The notes below the pieces were generated by a model. It saw only the letters and a list, made by a program, of their open reading frames with translations. It was not told where the DNA came from and made no database searches. Of a DNA stretch of 58,393 nt, positions 43,201 through 51,214 are shown in pieces. The first letter of the stretch is position 1. Each line of letters opens with the position of its first letter. The stretch is from Microbacterium sp. SZ1 (GTDB lineage: Bacteria > Actinomycetota > Actinomycetes > Actinomycetales > Microbacteriaceae): contig NZ_LPVV01000016.1 in assembly GCF_002362255.1 (NCBI RefSeq), positions 1-58,393 of the forward strand. Reading direction: 5' to 3'. Made by a program: the position numbers and the translations under genes.

Positions 43201-43892
43201 TCGAGGTCGCGGTACTCCTCCATGTCGAGGTTGATGAACGTGCGGTCCGACGCCGCCGTCAGGTACAGCGGCAGCAGGCGTTCGACGACGGCATCCACCA
43301 CCTCGTCGAACGCCCACATCGAGATGTGGCTGATGATCGCCGACACCTTGACCGAGACGTAGTCGACGTCCGGGCGCCGGATCAGGTCGTGGATGCCGTC
43401 GAGCCGCCGCTTCGCCTCGGCCTCGCCGAGCACGGCCTCGCCCAGCAGGTTGAGGTTCAGGCGGGCGCCCGACTCGCGGATCTTCGCGATCGCCGGTCCG
43501 AGCTTCGCCGGGCGCGCGTCGACCACGAGGTGACCGACCATCTCGCGCAGCACCCGACGGGCGATCGGCACGACGGGTGCGGGCAGCACAGGGGCGACGC
43601 CGCCGCCGATCTTCACCGCCGAACGCAGATACCACGGCAGGAACTCGGGCACGATCGGCGCGATCCGGTGGAGCTGGGATGCCGCAGCGCCCAGGCTCTC
43701 GGGGCGCATGACACCGTCGACGAAGCCGAGCGTGAACGGGAGACCGTTGGCGTCCTGCAGCACTCCGGCGAGGCGCTCGGCGGCGGGGTCGACGTCGGCG
43801 GCCGCCGCCTCGGTCACCCAGCGGCGGGCGAGGTCGATCGCGCGGTCCGCGAGGGTGTCGGACGGGTCTGCAGACGGCATCGGGTCGGCCAT
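40230..43892 (-). CDS. putA: Bifunctional proline dehydrogenase/L-glutamate gamma-semialdehyde dehydrogenase
   Basis: A 1220-residue PutA that oxidises proline to P5C with FAD and then to glutamate with NAD. The proline dehydrogenase barrel covers about residues 130-420. The aldehyde dehydrogenase follows from about 560, with PPWNFP, GSWETAALF and the nucleophile in GHAGQKCSAA. The last 200 residues form a further aldehyde-dehydrogenase-like region seen in the longer PutA types. No N-terminal ribbon-helix-helix is present, so it should not act as its own repressor. A -10-like TAATAG nine bases before the ATG suggests a nearly leaderless start. Confidence 0.95.
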   Translation of the reverse strand: MADPMPSADPSDTLADRAIDLARRWVTEAAAADVDPAAERLAGVLQDANGLPFTLGFVDGVMRPESLGAAASQLHRIAPIVPEFLPWYLRSAVKIGGGVAPVLPAPVVPIARRVLREMVGHLVVDARPAKLGPAIAKIRESGARLNLNLLGEAVLGEAEAKRRLDGIHDLIRRPDVDYVSVKVSAIISHISMWAFDEVVDAVVERLLPLYLTAASDRTFINLDMEEYRDLDLTIAVFTRILEDPRLQGLEAGIVLQAYLPDALPALQELTAWAQERIAHGGAPIKVRLVKGANLAMERVEATMHGWPTATYDVKVDTDANYLRCLDWALRPENVAAVRLGIAGHNLFGIAYAWLLAGERGVRAAQDAASGATGAVGQPPIEFEMLLGMAQGQVQAVSRDVGEVLLYVPVVKPDEFDVAISYLVRRLEENASPDNFLSAAFRLGDDEALFVREQDRFLDALERSTSPTLRTGPRRTQDRLAPVHESVRPAPVAPAPEEDLTKAVLGISRGSDDTGAPFLETAVYSPRELDRAGDGAPGFSNTADSDPSLPANREWAAGVLGRIATSTLGVDTIAAARVDDASVLDSTIARVRDAGAQWGARPAAERAEVLLRAAAALEGRRADLIEVAASETGKVFAEADIEVSEAVDFARYYAATARELDAVAGASFVPAGATVVAPPWNFPLAIPAGGVLAALAAGSGVVFKPAPQSRRCAAVITETLWQAGVPRDVLALVDIEEGDLGRELITHPGVDRVILTGSWETAALFRSWRPDLPLLAETSGKNAMIITPSADLDLAVADLVRSAFGHAGQKCSAASLAILVGPVGRSQRFARQLADATRSLHVGWPTDPLAEVGPVIERPQGKLAWALTELEGEEKWLIEPAVSADDPTGRLWRPGIRVGVQPGSRFHAEEFFGPVLGVMHAPTLERAIELQNAVAYGLTAGLYTQDPAELGLWLDRVQAGNLYVNRGITGAIVQRQPFGGWKRSSVGPGAKAGGPNYLIGLGSWRSRATGPVSSTLHLRGLDARITALIESAQPSLDYEAFEWLRRSALSDALAWDREFGRVRDVSRLGVERNLFRYRPVPVGIRATSDAGWQELLRVVIAAVRAGAPFTLSTPVGLPAAVRHALGDVGATVYLESDEEWIERMQAEGHPSRVRLVGTRASVGELHRSLAGAVGGDPDLAVYDGEVTSAARIELLPFVHEQAIAITAHRYGNPDDWSAEVI

Positions 43893-43970
43893 GTGCCCAG
43901 GCTATTACCGCGCGCCTCACTCCCCGCGTCCCCGCGCCGACCCGCCTCGCGCGCACCTCTGTCTTCCCGC

Positions 43971-44049
43971 CGACCCACCCCCTTGTGCGCGACCCACCCC
44001 TGTTCGGTCGGGCCGCAGAGGGGCGGCTCGCGCAGAAGGGGGTGGCTCG
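43971..44049. repeat. Family B palindromic repeat, copy B1
   Basis: Two 37-base arms with about six mismatches, starting CGACCCACCCCCTTG and ending GAAGGGGGTGGCTCG, around a five-base centre. Each arm itself contains two CCACCCC blocks. It lies six bases past the stop of the epimerase gene, in front of putA. Confidence 0.85.
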
Positions 44050-44055
44050 GCGAGG

Positions 44056-44907
44056 TCAGCGTCCCGCTGCGAGCATTCCGTCGTACCCCTCGCGGAACGT
44101 CGGGTACGACAGTTCCCCCAGCAGCGCGTGGGCGAGGCTGCCGTCGAGCACGGTGCCGCCCCCGGCATCCCCCTCGCTCTGCGGCGGAGCCGCGACGCCC
44201 AACCGCGAGGCGATGTGCGAGACGACGTCGCCGAGGCGCACGGGCTCCCGATCGATCGCGTGCACGAGCGCGGGCGGGGCGTCGGCGCGCAGCAGCGCCT
44301 CGAGAAGCCGCACGAGGTCATGCTCGTGGATGCGGTTGGTGCGGCGCTCGTGGTCGACGGCCGCCCCCTCGCGCACGCGGCGGATCAGCGAGTCCCGCCC
44401 GGGGCCGTAGATCCCGGCGGGACGCACGATGATCGCGTCGAACAGGTCGACGGCCAGCCGCTCCCCCTCGACGAGGGCGTCGCCGCGCTCGCCGATCGTC
44501 AGCGGCGGGTCGGTCTCGGTGAGCGGAGCCCGCCCGTCGGCGCCCCCGAACGCCTGCGAGCCGTAGCCCTCGAACACCCTGGTCGACGAGACGAAGATCG
44601 TGCGCTCGGGGCGCACGGTCAGCGCGGCGGCGAGATGCGTGAGCGCGGCGGGATAGATCGATCCCTCCTGGCCGGTCCCCGGCGGCAGCGTGATCACGAC
44701 CGCGTCGAACGTCGGCAGCGGCGTGGAGAGCGGATGCCGCAGGTCGGCCTCGATCGTCGAGAACGCCGCGGGCAATCCCGAGCCGTCGCGACGGATCGCG
44801 GTGACCGCGGCTCCGTCGTCGACGAGCCGCTCGCCGAGGGCCGTGCCGAGCGCGCCGCACCCGACGAGGAGGGTGCGTGCGGGGCGGCGCGCACCGGCAT
44901 CCGCCAT
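44056..44907 (-). CDS. NAD(P)-dependent epimerase/dehydratase-like protein
   Basis: A 283-residue Rossmann protein of the extended SDR/atypical group. The nucleotide loop is GCGALGTALG (residues 17-26) and a strand ends in FVSSTRVFEGYG, as in YeeZ-like proteins. The usual active-site YxxxK is not clear, so catalysis may be altered. It starts two bases after the thioesterase stop on the same strand. Physiological role unknown. Confidence 0.8.
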   Translation of the reverse strand: MADAGARRPARTLLVGCGALGTALGERLVDDGAAVTAIRRDGSGLPAAFSTIEADLRHPLSTPLPTFDAVVITLPPGTGQEGSIYPAALTHLAAALTVRPERTIFVSSTRVFEGYGSQAFGGADGRAPLTETDPPLTIGERGDALVEGERLAVDLFDAIIVRPAGIYGPGRDSLIRRVREGAAVDHERRTNRIHEHDLVRLLEALLRADAPPALVHAIDREPVRLGDVVSHIASRLGVAAPPQSEGDAGGGTVLDGSLAHALLGELSYPTFREGYDGMLAAGR

Positions 44908-44909
44908 GA

Positions 44910-45497
44910 TCAGCTCCACTCGCTCGGCGCGGGCATGCGCACGGGCGGGAGAGCGGATGCCGCGGCCCAGTCGTGCACCCAGGCGTCGATCTCGCGGACG
45001 CCCTCCGGCTTGCCGACGGCGGCGAAGAGCTCTTCGTTGCTGACCGTGCCGCCGGTGCGGCGCAGCATCCTGGCGCGCACGATCGCCCGCGCGTACACCT
45101 GCCCCTTGACGACTGCGCGGTGCTCCATGAAGAGGGCCTTCTCGTCGTGGCCGATGAACCGCGACTGCACCTCGAACCGCTGCCACAGCTGCAGCGACCT
45201 GCGGAAGGTGATCGTCTCGCTCGACACGACCGCGTACCAGCCCCGATCCTTCATGGCGTCGAAGAGCCCGGTGCGGATGAGCAGGTCCCATCGCCCGAGG
45301 TCGAACAGCGAGAGGTATCGCCCGTTGTTCATGTGGCGGAGGATGTCGATGTCGCTCGGGAGCGTCGTCAGCCGGATGGTGCCGACGGCGGTCGGGTCGA
45401 GGGTCTTGCCGCGCCGCGCGCGACGGCGGGCTGCGAGGATCACCAGGAGGGTGCGCCAGATCACGTTCACGAGGATCGATCGTAGCCATCGGCGCAC
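44910..45497 (-). CDS. Hotdog-fold thioesterase family protein with N-terminal hydrophobic segment
   Basis: A 195-residue 4HBT-type protein similar to THEM6. After a short hydrophobic and basic N-terminus, the hotdog domain reads LPSDIDILRHMNNGRYLSLFDLGRWDLL, with the DxxxHxNN region typical of acyl-CoA thioesterases. The GTG start at 45497 has no clear Shine-Dalgarno motif; a later GTG at 45464 is possible. Acyl-CoA hydrolysis at the membrane is likely but untested. Confidence 0.8.
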   Translation of the reverse strand: MRRWLRSILVNVIWRTLLVILAARRRARRGKTLDPTAVGTIRLTTLPSDIDILRHMNNGRYLSLFDLGRWDLLIRTGLFDAMKDRGWYAVVSSETITFRRSLQLWQRFEVQSRFIGHDEKALFMEHRAVVKGQVYARAIVRARMLRRTGGTVSNEELFAAVGKPEGVREIDAWVHDWAAASALPPVRMPAPSEWS

Positions 45498-45588
45498 GAT
45501 CGGCGAACATCGTTGTCAGATTCCTCCAGGCGGTGTTACAGCGGCATTTCGGCATCCTGCTCGATTTCTCGATCGTGTGTGCCGCGCG

Positions 45589-45594
45589 TAGAGT
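45589..45594 (+). promoter_or_regulatory. -10-like element of a leaderless promoter for the GNAT gene
   Basis: TAGAGT lies six bases before the ATG at 45601 and there is no Shine-Dalgarno motif between them. This places the transcript start at or beside the start codon. No clear -35 box is seen. Confidence 0.5.
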
Positions 45595-45600
45595 CACCGC

Positions 45601-46107
45601 ATGAGCGCCGAAGCCCACCCTGAAGTCATCGTCCGTCCGGTCCGTGATGTGGACGCGGAAGCCCTTGGTCGCGTGCACGCGCAGTGCTGGCACGAGACCT
45701 ACGACCACCTGATCAGCAAGGCCGCGCTCGAGAAGGTCTCGCCCCGGCGCATGGCCGAGCTGTGGACGCACTGGGCCGCTCAGGGCCCCGAGTTCACGAT
45801 GAACGCCGCGCTCGTCGACGGCGAGATCGTGGGCTTCGCCGGCTCTGGTCCCGCCCGCGACAAGGACGCCCCCGCGTTCCGCGAGCTGTACTTCATCTAC
45901 CTGCTCGACGCGTGGCACGGCACGGGCATCGGCCAGAAGCTGTTCGACGCCGCGGTCGAGAAGGACGAGCCCCTGTACCTGTGGGTCGCCGAGGACAACC
46001 CCCGCGCGCACCGCTTCTACACGCGGAACGGCTTCACCCTGGACGGTGCGACGCACACCGAGCCGTTCCTCGGCGAGACCCTCACCGAGGTGCGCTTCAC
46101 CCGCTGA
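45601..46107 (+). CDS. GNAT-family N-acetyltransferase
   Basis: A 168-residue acetyltransferase with the full GNAT core: RVHAQCWHETYDHLIS at the start, the coenzyme A loop LLDAWHGTGIGQKLFDAAV and the ending EDNPRAHRFYTRNGFTLDG. It is similar to many stand-alone actinobacterial GNAT enzymes. It has its own probably leaderless promoter and no operon partner. Acceptor unknown. Confidence 0.9.
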   Translation: MSAEAHPEVIVRPVRDVDAEALGRVHAQCWHETYDHLISKAALEKVSPRRMAELWTHWAAQGPEFTMNAALVDGEIVGFAGSGPARDKDAPAFRELYFIYLLDAWHGTGIGQKLFDAAVEKDEPLYLWVAEDNPRAHRFYTRNGFTLDGATHTEPFLGETLTEVRFTR

Positions 46108-46128
46108 CCCGCGCTCGGCCGCCCTCCG

Positions 46129-46209
46129 CCGAGCCACCCCTTTCTCGCCGAACCACCCCTGTGCGTGTCGAACGCAAGGGGGTGGTTCGCACGTAAGGGG
46201 GTGGCTCGG
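46129..46209. repeat. Family B palindromic repeat, copy B2
   Basis: CCGAGCCACCCC...GAACCACCCC pairs with GGGGGTGGTTCGC...GGGGGTGGCTCGG around a short centre. It shares the double CCACCCC layout of B1. It lies between the convergent GNAT and cytochrome b genes, 22 bases past the GNAT stop, so it could end both transcripts. Confidence 0.85.
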
Positions 46210-46238
46210 GTGTCAGACGCGGTATCAGAAGCGAAGGC

Positions 46239-47879
46239 TCAGCGCCCCGACACCGTGCCGAACAGGCGGGCGATGGGCGCGATCACGAGCGGACGCGCCG
46301 CGACCCAGCCGATCGCGATCACGACCATGGACGCGACGAACACCCAGAATCCGGTCCAGGTGACGGCATCCTGCGCCGCGTACATGTGGTTGAGGTTACG
46401 CAGGAACCCGGTCAGGAACACCAGCAGCACGTGCACGATGATGAACGCCACGAAGTACAGCATCACCGGGAAGTGCAGGGCGCGCGCCCATTCGATCGGG
46501 TACCCCTTCGAGAGGCGCTCGGCCCTCTTCGGCCACATCCCCGACATGCGGAACCCGGTCACCGCGGCGAGCGGAGCGGCCAGGAACACGGTCGCGAAGT
46601 AGGCGATCTGCTGCAGGCTGTTGTAGTTGTTCCAGCCGTTCTCGTGCGGCCAGTCGAACGAGACGTACTGCAGCGCCGCCGACAGCGCGTTCGGGAAGAC
46701 CTCCCAACTCGTCGGCACGATCCGCGCCCAATGGCCGGTCGTGAACAGCAGCACCACGAAGATCACGCCGTTCACCAGCCACAGGATGTCGAGCGCCTGA
46801 TGGAACCAGATCGTCAGGCTCGTCTTGCCCTTGGGATCGTTCCGCGGGGTCCAGAACGCGGTCGGACGCTTCTCGGTGCGGATGCGCAGACCCGAGCGGA
46901 TGATCAGCACCATGAGGAACACGTTGAAGAAGTGCTGCCAGCCGATCCACGGCGCGAACCCCGGTTCGACCTGCACCGCGGGTTCGTATTCCCCCGGGAA
47001 CGCGGCGAGGAAGTCCTGCATGAACGGCAGACTCAGCAGCGCTCGGACGAACGCCACGGCGGCGCCGGCCAGGATGCCGAGGGCCGCGGCACCGAACAGT
47101 CCGGCGATCGCCTGGGGCCACGTCGGGCGACGGGCGGATGCCGGTGCCGCAGCGACATGGCGTGGGGCCCGACCGTCCCACACCGTCTTCGTCCACGGCA
47201 GGGGCGTGGAGACGTCGGCGACCGTCGCGACCACGGCCGAGCGAGCCGCGGTCGGCGCCGGCGCCGCAGCCGCAGCAGTCGCCGCAGGTTCGGGGGCCGA
47301 CGCGACGAGGGAGCGGACGGTGTTGGCGGGCGGCCACGGCTCGCCGCCACGAATGCGCGGCAGGCCTCGCCGCACGGATGCTGCAGCGTCACCCCGCGGT
47401 TCGTCGAGCGAGGACGACGCCGCGGACGCTTCCCCATCCCGCGGGTCGTCGAGCGAGGACGACGCCGCGGACGCTTCCCCACCCCGCGGATCGTCGAGCG
47501 AGGACGACGGAGTCGACCGAGACGAAACGCGGTCCCCTCCGGACGGCGCAACCACGGACGACGCGGGCGGCCACGGCTCGCCGCCCGGCGTGCGCGGGAG
47601 TCCGCGGCGCAGGGTCGTACCGGCGGTGTGGCGCGTGTCGTCTGGCTCCGCTCGCTCAACGACCCGGGGTTCAACGACCGATGCGTCAACGACCGGGGGT
47701 GCGGCGACCGACGAGTCCTTCCGCGTTTCGTCTCGCGCCGTTCGCTCGACGACCGGGGGTTCGATCGGGGCCTCAACGACCGGAGCCTCGACGACCGCGA
47801 CCTCGACCACCCCCGCGGGCGGCCAGGGCTCGCCGCCGGGCGTGCGCGGGAGGCCGCGGCGCAGCATCCGCTCTGCCAT
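46239..47879 (-). CDS. Diheme cytochrome b/b6-type membrane protein with a repeat-built cytosolic N-terminus, linked to ETF
   Basis: A 546-residue protein. Residues 1-250 are hydrophilic and carry three copies of RRGLPRTPGGEPWPP (7-21, 91-105, 170-184) set in low-complexity linkers. After about 255 comes a b561/hydrogenase-type cytochrome b domain with five or so helices. His316, His360, His469 and His483 are placed to bind two hemes. It starts two bases after etfA, downstream of etfB. The context suggests that it passes ETF electrons to the quinone pool, or anchors ETF through the RRGLPR motifs. That role is inference. Linker residues 125-169 are three 15-residue repeats. Confidence 0.82.
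   Translation of the reverse strand: MAERMLRRGLPRTPGGEPWPPAGVVEVAVVEAPVVEAPIEPPVVERTARDETRKDSSVAAPPVVDASVVEPRVVERAEPDDTRHTAGTTLRRGLPRTPGGEPWPPASSVVAPSGGDRVSSRSTPSSSLDDPRGGEASAASSSLDDPRDGEASAASSSLDEPRGDAAASVRRGLPRIRGGEPWPPANTVRSLVASAPEPAATAAAAAPAPTAARSAVVATVADVSTPLPWTKTVWDGRAPRHVAAAPASARRPTWPQAIAGLFGAAALGILAGAAVAFVRALLSLPFMQDFLAAFPGEYEPAVQVEPGFAPWIGWQHFFNVFLMVLIIRSGLRIRTEKRPTAFWTPRNDPKGKTSLTIWFHQALDILWLVNGVIFVVLLFTTGHWARIVPTSWEVFPNALSAALQYVSFDWPHENGWNNYNSLQQIAYFATVFLAAPLAAVTGFRMSGMWPKRAERLSKGYPIEWARALHFPVMLYFVAFIIVHVLLVFLTGFLRNLNHMYAAQDAVTWTGFWVFVASMVVIAIGWVAARPLVIAPIARLFGTVSGR
47373..47507. repeat. Three 45-bp in-frame direct repeats in the cytochrome b gene
   Basis: Each unit codes for SSSLDDPRGGEASAA or a close variant and contains GTCGTCGAGCGAGGACGAC. 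The length is a multiple of three, so copy number can change without frameshift. The neighbouring linker also contains sequence like repeat family C (47635-47760). Confidence 0.85.
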
Positions 47880-47881
47880 GT

Positions 47882-48853
47882 CTACTTCTTCCGGGCCTCG
47901 AGCGCGGCGATCACCTGCGGCACCACGGTGAACAGGTCCCCGACGATGCCGAAGTCGGCGACGTCGAAGATGGGCGCCTCCGCGTCCTTGTTGATCGCGA
48001 CGATCGTCTTGGCGGTCTGCATGCCGGCGCGGTGCTGGATCGCGCCGGAGATGCCGAGAGCGACATACAGCTGCGGCGATACCGAGACCCCGGTCTGGCC
48101 GACCTGGTGCGACTGCGGGATGTATCCGGCGTCGACGGCGGCGCGCGAGGCCCCGACGGCGGCGCCGAGCGCATCGGCGAGCTCCTCGACGAGCACGAAC
48201 TTCTCCTTCGAGGCGAGTCCGCGTCCGCCCGAGACGACGCGCTGGGCACCGCGCAGCTCGGGGCGCGTCGACGTCGTCTCGATCGCCTCGACCGCACCGA
48301 CGGTGGCAGCGGGGGCTCCGGATGCCGCGACGGCGAGCTCCTCGACGGTCGGCGCACCGACGGCCTCGGCGCGGGCGTCGACCGCTCCCTGACGCACCGT
48401 GATGACGGGAGTCCCGTACGTGGGCGCCGCGTCGACGAGATAGGCCCCGCCGTAGACGGAGTGGTGCGCCACGACGCCCTCGTCGTCGCGGGACACACCG
48501 ACAGCGTCGACGCACAGGGCGCTGCGGGTGCGGACGGCGAAGCGTCCTGCGACGTCGCGCCCGGCGATCGAGTTCGAGATCAGCACGGCATCCGGCTGCA
48601 CCTTCTCGAATGCGGCCTGGAGGGCGTCGACCACCGGCACGGTGAGCAGGCTGTCGTCTCCGGAGGCGGTCAGCACGACGGCGGCGCCGGCCGCGGCGGC
48701 CTTGGCCGCGGCATCCTCTGCGCCGCCGACGATGAGGGCGACGGGCGAGCCGATGGTCGATGCGGCGCCGATCAGGGCGGCGGTGCTGCTGGCCGGAGCG
48801 CCCGACGGATCGACGTCGACCAGCACGAGCACGGGTTTCTCGGGGTAGCTCAT
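47882..48853 (-). CDS. etfA: Electron transfer flavoprotein subunit alpha
   Basis: A 323-residue ETF alpha chain. The FAD-binding C-terminus is complete: [22 protein letters not shown], then [18 protein letters not shown] and [21 protein letters not shown]. With EtfB it accepts electrons from acyl-CoA dehydrogenases such as that at 53077-54306. It follows etfB by one base and precedes a cytochrome b gene by two, so all three are one transcript. No ETF:quinone oxidoreductase gene is seen here. Confidence 0.96.
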   Translation of the reverse strand: MSYPEKPVLVLVDVDPSGAPASSTAALIGAASTIGSPVALIVGGAEDAAAKAAAAGAAVVLTASGDDSLLTVPVVDALQAAFEKVQPDAVLISNSIAGRDVAGRFAVRTRSALCVDAVGVSRDDEGVVAHHSVYGGAYLVDAAPTYGTPVITVRQGAVDARAEAVGAPTVEELAVAASGAPAATVGAVEAIETTSTRPELRGAQRVVSGGRGLASKEKFVLVEELADALGAAVGASRAAVDAGYIPQSHQVGQTGVSVSPQLYVALGISGAIQHRAGMQTAKTIVAINKDAEAPIFDVADFGIVGDLFTVVPQVIAALEARKK

Positions 48854-48854
48854 G

Positions 48855-49631
48855 TCACACCAGCCTGTTCTCTGCGAGGTAGTCGACGAGCTTCTGGGCG
48901 GAATCGCCCTCGTCGACGATCTTGACGCCCGCGGCGCGCGCCGGCTTCTCCGACACCGCCGTCATGATCGTGCGCGGGGCCTCTGCGGGGTCGGCTGAGA
49001 CGCCGAGGTCGTCGAGGGTCAGCACCTCGAGCGGTTTCTTCTTCGCCGCCATGATGCCCTTGAAGTTCGGGAACCGCGCGTCCGGCAGCGCCTCGGTGAT
49101 CGAGATGACGACGGGGAGGGATGCCGAGATCGGCTGCGCCCCGGCATCCGCCGCCCTCGTGCCGCTGATGCCGTCGGCGGTGATCTCGACCGTGGTGAGC
49201 GCGGTGGCGTGCGGCCAGCCGAGGTGCTCGGCGAGCATCGCGGCCATGACACCGCCGGAGCCGTCGGTCGAGAGGTTGCCGGCGATGACGAGGTCGGGCT
49301 CACCGCGGCGGATCGCGGCGGCGAGCACCTCGGCGGTGAGCCCCAGGTCGGCGCCCACGAGGCGCTCGTCGGCGATGTGCACGGCCGATCCGGCGCCGAT
49401 CGCCAGTGCTCGGCGCACCGACGCGGTCGACCCCTCGGGCGCCATCGCCACGGCCACGACCTCGGTGCCCTCGTTCTTGTCGGCGTGGCTCAGCGCGACC
49501 TCGAGGGCACGCTCGGTGATCTCGTCGAGCACCACGTCTCCTGCCGCGCGATCGGCCAGGCCGGTCTCGAGGTCGAGCTTGCGGTCGCCGTAGGTGTCCG
49601 GCACCTCTTTGACCAGGACGAAGATCTTCAT
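48855..49631 (-). CDS. etfB: Electron transfer flavoprotein subunit beta
   Basis: A 258-residue ETF beta chain with the [20 protein letters not shown] stretch and the [15 protein letters not shown] region near the C-terminus. GAGGAG precedes the ATG by six bases. First gene of the etfB-etfA-cytochrome b unit and divergent from a MarR regulator, which may control it. Confidence 0.95.
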   Translation of the reverse strand: MKIFVLVKEVPDTYGDRKLDLETGLADRAAGDVVLDEITERALEVALSHADKNEGTEVVAVAMAPEGSTASVRRALAIGAGSAVHIADERLVGADLGLTAEVLAAAIRRGEPDLVIAGNLSTDGSGGVMAAMLAEHLGWPHATALTTVEITADGISGTRAADAGAQPISASLPVVISITEALPDARFPNFKGIMAAKKKPLEVLTLDDLGVSADPAEAPRTIMTAVSEKPARAAGVKIVDEGDSAQKLVDYLAENRLV

Positions 49632-49741
49632 CGATTGCTCCTCACGACTGCCTCGATTCTAGCGTGGTGAAACTGAGTCCCATTTCGAGAGCGACCGAGG
49701 ACCAGCGATCGGCTGAACGTCCGATGCCCTACCGTAGAGAC

Positions 49742-50278
49742 GTGGTCCGATCCCGCCCTCTGCCCGTCGATCCGCTCGCCGAAGCGAAGCGGCAGTGGCT
49801 CGCGCACGGATGGACGGATGCCGCGGACGGCATGACCGTGGTGACCTCGGTCATGCGGGCCCAGCAGCTCCTGCTCGCCCGGGTCGACGCGACCCTGAAG
49901 CCGTTCGCGCTGACCTTCGCCCGCTACGAGATGCTGCGCCTGCTGGCGTTCAGCCGCGCGGGCCGGCTTCCCCTGTCGAGCGTCGTCGCTCGCCTCCAGG
50001 TGCACGCGACGACCGTGACGAGCACCGCCGAACGCCTCGTCCGCGACGCGCTCATCGTGCGCGAGCCGCACCCCCACGACGGACGCGCCGCGCTCCTCGC
50101 GCTCACGCCCGCCGGTCGCGACCTCGTCGAGAAGGCGACCGCGGCGCTCAACGCCGAGGTGTTCGCCGACCCCGGCATCAGCCGCGACGACGCCACCGAG
50201 CTCGTCGCGATCGTCGCCCGCATGCGCAAAGCAGCCGGCGACTTCGCCGACCCGCGCCCGCAGCCGGACGCGCTCTGA
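49742..50278 (+). CDS. MarR family transcriptional regulator
   Basis: A 178-residue winged-helix regulator with RYEMLRLLAFSRAGRLPLSSVVARLQVHATTVTSTAERL and the wing VREPHPHDGRAALLALT. I chose the GTG at 49742 because TACCGT (49730-49735) stands six bases before it as a -10 element, suggesting a leaderless start; upstream ATGs would lie before the promoter. It is divergent from etfB and leads a three-gene unit with SRPBCC and YdeI proteins. Confidence 0.85.
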   Translation: MVRSRPLPVDPLAEAKRQWLAHGWTDAADGMTVVTSVMRAQQLLLARVDATLKPFALTFARYEMLRLLAFSRAGRLPLSSVVARLQVHATTVTSTAERLVRDALIVREPHPHDGRAALLALTPAGRDLVEKATAALNAEVFADPGISRDDATELVAIVARMRKAAGDFADPRPQPDAL

Positions 50279-50279
50279 C

Positions 50280-50750
50280 ATGGCACGCTTCGTGCTCGAG
50301 CGGGTGATCGCCGCTCCCCCGGCCGAGGTCTTCGCCGCGTCGCTCGATCCCGAGCTGCACGTGCGCTCGATGGCACGGCACGGAGAGACCATGGTCGAGG
50401 CGCCGGCCGGTGGCGTCTTCAGCGAGGGGTCGACGGTCACCTGGCGAGCGCGGCACCTCGGCATCCCGTTCCGGCTGCGGTCGGTGGTGTTCGACATCGA
50501 CGAACCCCACGGGTTCCGCGACCGCCAGATCGCGGGCCCCTTCGGCGCGTTCCTGCACGAGCACGAGTTCCAGCCGCACGAGCGCGGGACGCTCATGCGC
50601 GACACGATCACGTTCCGCTCGCCGTTCGGTCCGATCGGCCGGGTCGTCGACCGGCTGTTCATGACGGCGTACCTGCGGCGACTCATCGCGGAACGCAACG
50701 ACACGATCTCCGCCGAGATCGAGGGCCGCGGGCGTACCCTGTCGCCATGA
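50280..50750 (+). CDS. SRPBCC (START-like) family protein
   Basis: A 156-residue protein of the polyketide-cyclase/START-like superfamily. It starts with RFVLERVIAAPPAEVFAASLDPELH and ends with FMTAYLRRLIAERNDTI, matching the two ends of the helix-grip fold. It probably binds a hydrophobic ligand. The start is one base after the MarR stop and its end overlaps the next gene, so it is co-translated. Function unknown. Confidence 0.85.
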   Translation: MARFVLERVIAAPPAEVFAASLDPELHVRSMARHGETMVEAPAGGVFSEGSTVTWRARHLGIPFRLRSVVFDIDEPHGFRDRQIAGPFGAFLHEHEFQPHERGTLMRDTITFRSPFGPIGRVVDRLFMTAYLRRLIAERNDTISAEIEGRGRTLSP

Positions 50751-51190
50751 GCGAACTGCGTGTCCACACCACCCTCGTGCGGCGCGGCCCCGCCGCCGCG
50801 ATCGTGCTCACCGACGAGCAGGTCTCGTCGCTCGGCGCGGGCAAGGCGTTCCCGGTCGCTGTCACGATCGACGGGCGCACGGCCCGACTGCGGCTCGCCC
50901 GCATGGGCGGCGAGAACCTCATCGGATTCAACAAGGCCGTGCGGGCCGACCTCGGGCTCGAGGTCGACCAGGAGATCGATGCTGTGATCCGGGTCGATTC
51001 CGCCGAGCGCACGATCGAGGTGCCGCCGCCGCTCGCCGCCGCGCTCGACGCCGACCCGGCGCTGCGCGCCGCCTTCGACGCCCTCTCCCCCTCGGCGCGC
51101 AAGGAGCACGCCCGACAGGTGGCCGACGCGAAGCAGGACGCCACGCGCGATCGCCGCATCGAGAAGATCGTCGCGTCGCTGCGCGCCTGA
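50747..51190 (+). CDS. DUF1905/YdeI family protein
   Basis: A 147-residue protein: an N-terminal DUF1905 barrel (about residues 5-90) and a C-terminal YdeI/OmpD-associated helical motif (LRAAFDALSPSARKEHARQVADAKQDATRDRRIEKIV). Related proteins are loosely linked to resistance to antimicrobial peptides; the mechanism is unknown. It overlaps the SRPBCC gene by four bases. Confidence 0.88.
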   Translation: MSELRVHTTLVRRGPAAAIVLTDEQVSSLGAGKAFPVAVTIDGRTARLRLARMGGENLIGFNKAVRADLGLEVDQEIDAVIRVDSAERTIEVPPPLAAALDADPALRAAFDALSPSARKEHARQVADAKQDATRDRRIEKIVASLRA

Positions 51191-51214
51191 GCCACCGGCC
51201 ATGGGTCTCACGAC

